DNA from: Nanobdellota archaeon
Lineage (GTDB): Archaea > Nanobdellota > Nanobdellia > Woesearchaeales > GCA-2686295
Length of the DNA: 8,206 nt
Direction of reading: 5' to 3'
NCBI GenBank assembly: GCA_018812505.1
Contig: JAHJDK010000107.1
Coordinates: 1-8,206, forward strand
Shown: positions 6,247 through 8,206 of the stretch, piece after piece
Layout of the letters: every line of letters begins with the position of its first letter
Numbering within the stretch: the first letter of the stretch is position 1
Notes under the pieces: model-generated
The model's input: the letters and a program-made list of their open reading frames with translations, nothing else
Told to the model about the DNA's origin: nothing
Databases searched by the model: none
Program-made: the position numbers and the translations under genes

Positions 6247-6270
6247 ATAGTTTGTCCTTATAGAAACTAT
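6247..6270 (-). repeat. Inverted repeat ATAGTTT-N10-AAACTAT upstream of the GT4-HAD gene
   Basis: Perfect 7-bp arms (6247-6253, 6264-6270) surround a 10-base spacer. If transcription starts near 6275 or further upstream, this would be a hairpin in the 5' leader of the sugar operon. It could equally be an operator. No riboswitch family is recognised. Confidence 0.4.
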
Positions 6271-6296
6271 ATGTTCTATTAAACTCCAATCTTATT

Positions 6297-6305
6297 TTTT
6301 ATAAA
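6297..6305 (-). promoter_or_regulatory. Candidate TATA box for the GT4-HAD/GH15 operon
   Basis: On the minus strand this reads TTTATAAAA, predicting a start near 6275 and a leader of about 90 bases. Alternatives are CTATAAGG near 6256-6263 and ATTTAAAAG at 6347-6355. A leader with a ribosome binding site is expected here, unlike the leaderless genes of the window. The choice among the boxes is uncertain. Confidence 0.35.
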
Positions 6306-6369
6306 TCTTATTTGTTGATTTTGGCATCTTAATTTTCTTTTTGAAACTTTTAAATCAATAAAATAAAAC

Positions 6370-6379
6370 TTTTTTATAT
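6370..6379 (+). promoter_or_regulatory. Orphan plus-strand TATA-like box before repeat copy C
   Basis: TTTTTTATAT nearly equals the box of the transglutaminase-like gene (7682-7690). A start near 6401 would yield an RNA crossing repeat copy C. No ORF follows until 6556. It may drive a small RNA or be chance. Confidence 0.25.
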
Positions 6380-6446
6380 TTCAGAGAATAAACATTAGAA
6401 AACAAGTATCGAGTTTGTAGGAGCATCGTACTAGGAGTAAGGAATT

Positions 6447-6476
6447 CGTTCGGGGCACTCTTTATTTCATTAGGTG
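6447..6476 (+). repeat. Dispersed intergenic repeat, copy C
   Basis: CGTTCGGGGCACTCTTTATT followed by TCATTAGGTG. It shares the GGGGCACTCTTTATTT core exactly with copy D (7638) and the TTAGGTG extension with copy A (1372). It lies between divergent genes, so it cannot be a simple terminator of a neighbouring plus-strand protein gene. Confidence 0.65.
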
Positions 6477-6514
6477 AATGGGGTAGTAATAATTCTCAAC
6501 TATTTGCAGTTTAA

Positions 6515-6541
6515 AATCAAAACATTTAAATACTATTGATT
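6515..6541 (+). promoter_or_regulatory. Inverted repeat AATCAA-N15-TTGATT flanking the MNT TATA box, possible operator
   Basis: Arms at 6515-6520 and 6536-6541 flank the TATA box symmetrically (6524-6532). The encoded MNT protein carries an N-terminal winged-helix-like domain, so self-repression through this site is a reasonable inference. Six-base arms in AT-rich DNA could also arise by chance. Confidence 0.4.
6524..6532 (+). promoter_or_regulatory. TATA box of the MNT/HEPN operon
   Basis: ATTTAAATA, with an AAAAC stretch just upstream. About 26 bases from its centre puts transcription start at the ATG (6556), so the operon mRNA is predicted to be leaderless, which fits the lack of a GGAG site there. 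Confidence 0.7.
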
Positions 6542-6549
6542 CTTTTAAA

Positions 6550-6561
6550 AGTCATATGACT
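6550..6561. repeat. Perfect 12-bp palindrome across the MNT start codon
   Basis: AGTCATATGACT is perfectly self-complementary and contains the ATG of the MNT gene. A protein bound there would cover the predicted transcription start. It may be a second operator half or coincidence. Confidence 0.4.
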
Positions 6562-7110
6562 CAAATAAAAATCAATTATGTTTATGAAGTCTTGCTTCTT
6601 CTCTTAAAAAAAGATTCTTATGGAAGAGAACTTGCAAAAAGTCTTAAAACTTCACTTACAAGAATTCAATCAACCCTAACAGAACTTAGAGATACAAATG
6701 TATTGGATTATAAAGTTGAAGGAAAAAACCACCTTTATTTCATTAAAAAGAATTTAATATCAAAATCATATATTCTAAACGCGGAAAACTACAAACTAAC
6801 AAAAATACTAATAAAATATCCTGAACTGGAACCTATATTCCAAGATTTAATACAAAAAAGCAAAAGCGAACTAATAATTCTTTTTGGCAGTTATGCAAAA
6901 GAAACAGCTAAAAAAGAAAGCGATATTGATATTTATATTGAGACTACAAATCAAGAAGTTAAAGAAAAAGTGCAAAAGATATATGATTTACTAAGTGTAA
7001 AGATAGGAGAATTCAACCCTGATAATTTATTAATCAAAGAAATAATAAAAAATCATGTAATCATAAATGGTGGAGAAAAATACTATGAAAAAGTTAAGTT
7101 TTTTAGCTAA
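6556..7110 (+). CDS. HTH-nucleotidyltransferase (MNT antitoxin type), 184 aa
   Basis: Residues 1-65 look like a winged helix-turn-helix domain (YVYEVLLLLLKKDSYGRELAKSL, then SLTRIQSTLTELRDTNVLDYK, then a beta wing). Residues 104-170 are a minimal nucleotidyltransferase of the DNA polymerase beta fold. It has the diagnostic G-S-x10-D-x-D pattern, with G111-S112 in LFGSYAKETAKK and D123, D125 in ESDIDIYI. In MNT/HEPN modules this enzyme counteracts the HEPN partner, in studied cases by transferring AMP to it. All metal-binding residues of the core motif are intact, so activity is plausible. The HTH fusion suggests it also regulates its own promoter, where dyad sequences are seen. The gene overlaps the HEPN gene by 26 bases. 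Codons strongly prefer A endings. The role as antitoxin is inferred from gene pairing. Confidence 0.88.
   Translation: MTQIKINYVYEVLLLLLKKDSYGRELAKSLKTSLTRIQSTLTELRDTNVLDYKVEGKNHLYFIKKNLISKSYILNAENYKLTKILIKYPELEPIFQDLIQKSKSELIILFGSYAKETAKKESDIDIYIETTNQEVKEKVQKIYDLLSVKIGEFNPDNLLIKEIIKNHVIINGGEKYYEKVKFFS
7069..7075 (+). promoter_or_regulatory. Ribosome binding site that fixes the HEPN start at 7085
   Basis: GGTGGAG inside the end of the MNT gene sits 9 bases before ATG 7085. The upstream in-frame ATG at 7067 overlaps this site and has no such signal of its own, so the shorter protein is preferred. Confidence 0.6.
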
Positions 7111-7570
7111 ACTAAAAAAAGAAAAAAAATTAAAACTTGTAGAACCATCAGAAGAAATAGCAAAATCATACTTAATAAAAAGCGAAAAATGCATTCAAGT
7201 AGCAAAACTAGCATATGAAGCGGGAATCTACGAAAACGCAGTATCAGAAGCATATTATTCAATCTACAACACTGTAATGACCTTATTTTTCAAATGTGGA
7301 ATAAAATGTGAAAACCACTCAGGATCTGTGCTCTTGATAAAAGAGCTTTTTCAATTCCAAAAACTGTATTCAATATTTTCCGAATTTAAAAAAGATAGAA
7401 TCGACAACCAATATTATATGCCTGTGATTGATACAGAACCAATAGATAAAGAAAAATGTAACGAAAGAATCAAAACAGCCCAAAGATTCAGCATAGAACT
7501 AAGATCTTATGCAAACAAAATCACAACCCAATATATAAAAAATATAAGAGAACAATTCAAAAAAATCTAA
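7085..7570 (+). CDS. HEPN-domain protein (UPF0332-like), probable toxin partner of MNT, 161 aa
   Basis: After a basic leader (about 20 residues), the protein is an all-helical HEPN domain. Helix 1 is SYLIKSEKCIQVAKLAYEAG, helix 2 ENAVSEAYYSIYNTVMTLFF with the family's AYY mark (56-58), then KCENHSG (H78), the R105-I-D-N-Q-Y-Y segment, and a last helix ERIKTAQRFSIELR. This follows pfam05168/UPF0332 (raYYA..., H-s-g, R-x-x-x-D-Y, A-x-x-F). HEPN toxins of MNT pairs are RNases with R-x4-6-H. Here the position after R-x4 is Tyr instead of His, as in UPF0332-type sequences, so RNase activity is not assured. It overlaps the MNT gene by 26 bases and is translationally coupled to it. An in-frame ATG at 7067 would give 167 residues. 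Codon use is A-ending (GCA, TCA, GTA, ATA), differing from the T-ending gene at 7712, which may reflect transfer. Confidence 0.85.
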   Translation: MKKLSFLAKLKKEKKLKLVEPSEEIAKSYLIKSEKCIQVAKLAYEAGIYENAVSEAYYSIYNTVMTLFFKCGIKCENHSGSVLLIKELFQFQKLYSIFSEFKKDRIDNQYYMPVIDTEPIDKEKCNERIKTAQRFSIELRSYANKITTQYIKNIREQFKKI

Positions 7571-7596
7571 CAAGTATAAACACATACAAAACTCTT

Positions 7597-7612
7597 GAAC
7601 TGAAAATAGTTC
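7597..7612 (+). repeat. Small hairpin GAACT-N6-AGTTC after the HEPN gene
   Basis: Five-base arms with a six-base loop lie 26 bases past the HEPN stop. It may protect the 3' end of the operon mRNA ahead of the T-rich stretch at 7628-7660. Support is modest. Confidence 0.3.
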
Positions 7613-7627
7613 TATCGTTGATAAAAT

Positions 7628-7660
7628 CTCTCTTTTACGCTCGGGGCACTCTTTATTTTT
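7628..7660 (+). terminator. T-rich terminator candidate of the MNT/HEPN operon, within repeat copy D
   Basis: CTCTCTTTT, then the repeat core, then CTTTATTTTTTT ending in T7 (7654-7660). It lies about 60-90 bases after the HEPN stop and just before the promoter of the next gene, the expected place for an archaeal oligo-T terminator. Confidence 0.5.
7638..7660 (+). repeat. Dispersed intergenic repeat, copy D
   Basis: CGCTCGGGGCACTCTTTATT followed by TTT. It is identical to copy C over GGGGCACTCTTTATTT and to copy B over CGCTCGGGGCA. It lacks the TTAGGTG extension of copies A and C and instead runs into T7. Confidence 0.65.
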
Positions 7661-7681
7661 TTGTATATTCTAAGCACAAAT

Positions 7682-7690
7682 TTTTTATAT
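7682..7690 (+). promoter_or_regulatory. TATA box for the transglutaminase-like gene
   Basis: TTTTTATAT, whose centre is 26 bases before the ATG at 7712, giving a leaderless mRNA. It argues against an upstream in-frame TTG at 7661, which lies before the promoter. Confidence 0.7.
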
Positions 7691-7711
7691 TCTAAATTTT
7701 CTTTTGTATGT

Positions 7712-8158
7712 ATGGATTTATCAGATAAAGGTTTTTCGAGATTAATTAATAGTCTTAGTAATCCTTTTAAGCTTCAGGAGTTTATTATTTCAGTTTCTTA
7801 TAATACAGGTAATCGGTTATCTCCTTTTGAGGTCGCTAATCTCTTGAAAGGTGATTGCTTGGAAGTTGCAGTTTTTGCTGTTTTTGTGCTGAAACACCAT
7901 GGTTATGATGCTTTTTTAGTGGATTTGGAAGCAGTCAGAGATGAAGATCATGTAATAGCAGTTTACAAGCTTAACGGAAAGTATGGCTCAATTGCCCAAA
8001 GTAAATTTGTCAACTTACAACAGCGGATGCCTGTTTATTCTACAGTTAAAGAATTAGTTATGAGTTATTTTAACAGTTACTTTAATTTTTTTGGAGAGCT
8101 AACTTTGAGAAGGTACACTGAAGAGTTTAGGATTGACAAGTTTTTGAAGTGGGACTAG
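7712..8158 (+). CDS. Compact transglutaminase-like (cysteine-protease fold) protein, 148 aa
   Basis: The core reads GDCLEVAVFAVFVLKHHGYDAFLVDL (47-72), then DEDHVIAVYKLNGKYGSI (77-94). This is the transglutaminase-like layout: a Cys at the start of a long helix (C49) and a His on the following strand (H80). The C-terminal part, RMPVYSTVKELVMSYFNSYFNFFGELTLRRYT (105-136), resembles a small conserved family with R-x-P-V-Y, SYF-x-x-Y and T/S-L-R marks. The usual third Asp after the His strand is not obvious; the matching place reads YGSIAQSKF. Function is unknown: the fold is used by peptidases, amidases and inactive scaffolds. No signal peptide or membrane segment is visible, so it is probably cytosolic. 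The start at 7712 is chosen from the TATA box at 7682, which would make it leaderless; a TTG at 7661 would give 165 residues. Codons end mostly in T or G. Confidence 0.8.
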   Translation: MDLSDKGFSRLINSLSNPFKLQEFIISVSYNTGNRLSPFEVANLLKGDCLEVAVFAVFVLKHHGYDAFLVDLEAVRDEDHVIAVYKLNGKYGSIAQSKFVNLQQRMPVYSTVKELVMSYFNSYFNFFGELTLRRYTEEFRIDKFLKWD

Positions 8159-8177
8159 ACTCAATTACAACCTTTGG

Positions 8178-8188
8178 GTCACTGTGAC
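8178..8188. repeat. Inverted repeat GTCAC-T-GTGAC before the last gene
   Basis: A perfect 5-bp inverted repeat with a one-base centre lies directly against the ribosome binding site of the gene starting at 8202. It could bind a regulator or be chance. Confidence 0.3.
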
Positions 8189-8196
8189 AAGGAGGG
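8189..8196 (+). promoter_or_regulatory. Strong ribosome binding site at the right edge
   Basis: AAGGAGGG, complementary to the 3' end of 16S rRNA, lies 5 bases before ATG 8202. It is the strongest such site in the window and indicates that a gene begins at the edge. Confidence 0.65.
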
Positions 8197-8201
8197 AAAC
8201 A

Positions 8202-8206
8202 ATGCC
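8202..8206 (+). CDS. First bases of a further gene, cut by the window edge
   Basis: Only ATG and two bases are visible. The call rests on the AAGGAGGG site just upstream. It starts 43 bases after the transglutaminase-like gene with no TATA box visible between, so it is probably co-transcribed with it. The product cannot be guessed. Confidence 0.5.

Larger units (their letters stand above)
6184..6555. other. Divergent promoter region, 372 bases
   Basis: This region lies between the minus-strand GT4-HAD gene and the plus-strand MNT gene. It holds the ribosome binding site and candidate promoters of the former, an inverted repeat (6247-6270), an orphan plus-strand TATA-like box (6370-6379), copy C of the dispersed repeat (6447-6476), and the TATA box with flanking dyad of the MNT gene (6515-6541). 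No further ORF is supported. Confidence 0.6.

Noticed and set aside
6107..6289. 60-residue minus-strand reading frame overlapping the start of the GT4-HAD gene
   Set aside because: It lies in another frame of the GT4-HAD start region and upstream spacer, has no recognisable domain, and the GT4 frame is clearly coding.
7067..7084. Upstream ATG for the HEPN protein
   Set aside because: The GGTGGAG site lies between this ATG and ATG 7085 at good spacing for the latter, so the shorter form is preferred.
1372..7660. Reading the four dispersed repeats as a CRISPR array
   Set aside because: The copies are kilobases apart with genes between them and differ in sequence, so there is no regular spacer pattern.
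7661..7711. TTG start extending the transglutaminase-like protein by 17 residues
   Set aside because: The TTG lies upstream of the TATA box at 7682, and the predicted transcription start coincides with ATG 7712.

Overview
The window looks like chromosomal DNA from an AT-rich archaeon. The evidence is archaeal TATA boxes about 25 bases upstream of start codons (giving leaderless or near-leaderless mRNAs), clear GGAG-type ribosome binding sites on internal operon genes, a TTG start, T-rich terminator-like tracts, and archaeal-style gene content (GH15 trehalase/glucoamylase, HTH-MNT plus HEPN pair). A small-genome DPANN-like lineage is possible, but nothing here fixes the lineage. No rRNA, tRNA, CRISPR array or transposase gene was seen.

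Layout. Bases 3-128 hold the C-terminal tail of a short-chain dehydrogenase. A 464-base gap (129-592) follows that is unusually rich in inverted repeats. A leaderless gene (593-1039) encodes an unrecognised 148-aa protein with faint isochorismatase-like features. A second large gap (1040-1626) separates it from three genes on the minus strand. Read in transcription order these are a glycosyltransferase-4/HAD-phosphatase fusion (6183-4213, TTG start), a GH15 glycoside hydrolase (4191-2383) 21 bases behind it, and a DUF3800-like protein (2277-1627) with its own promoter. A 372-base divergent intergenic region (6184-6555) leads to a plus-strand nucleotidyltransferase/HEPN toxin-antitoxin-type pair (6556-7570), a compact transglutaminase-like protein (7712-8158, leaderless), and the first bases of another gene with a strong ribosome binding site (8202 on).

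How the genes may work together. The fusion protein joins a sugar transferase to a sugar-phosphate phosphatase, the same logic as two-domain sucrose-phosphate synthase/phosphatase. Its operon partner belongs to a family that hydrolyses trehalose and other alpha-glucosides. Together they look like a compact make-and-break module for a non-reducing or alpha-linked glucoside, with trehalose the best guess and sucrose or a glucosylglycerate-like solute as alternatives. The MNT/HEPN pair is a separate defence or stress module with an A-ending codon bias unlike its downstream neighbour.

A feature that runs across the window is a short dispersed intergenic repeat with the core CGCTCGGGGCACTCTTTATT. 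It has four recognisable copies in the same orientation, all between genes, and a possible fifth, interrupted copy at the 3' end of the DUF3800-like gene. It fits no feature type I can name and is the most unusual non-coding signal here.
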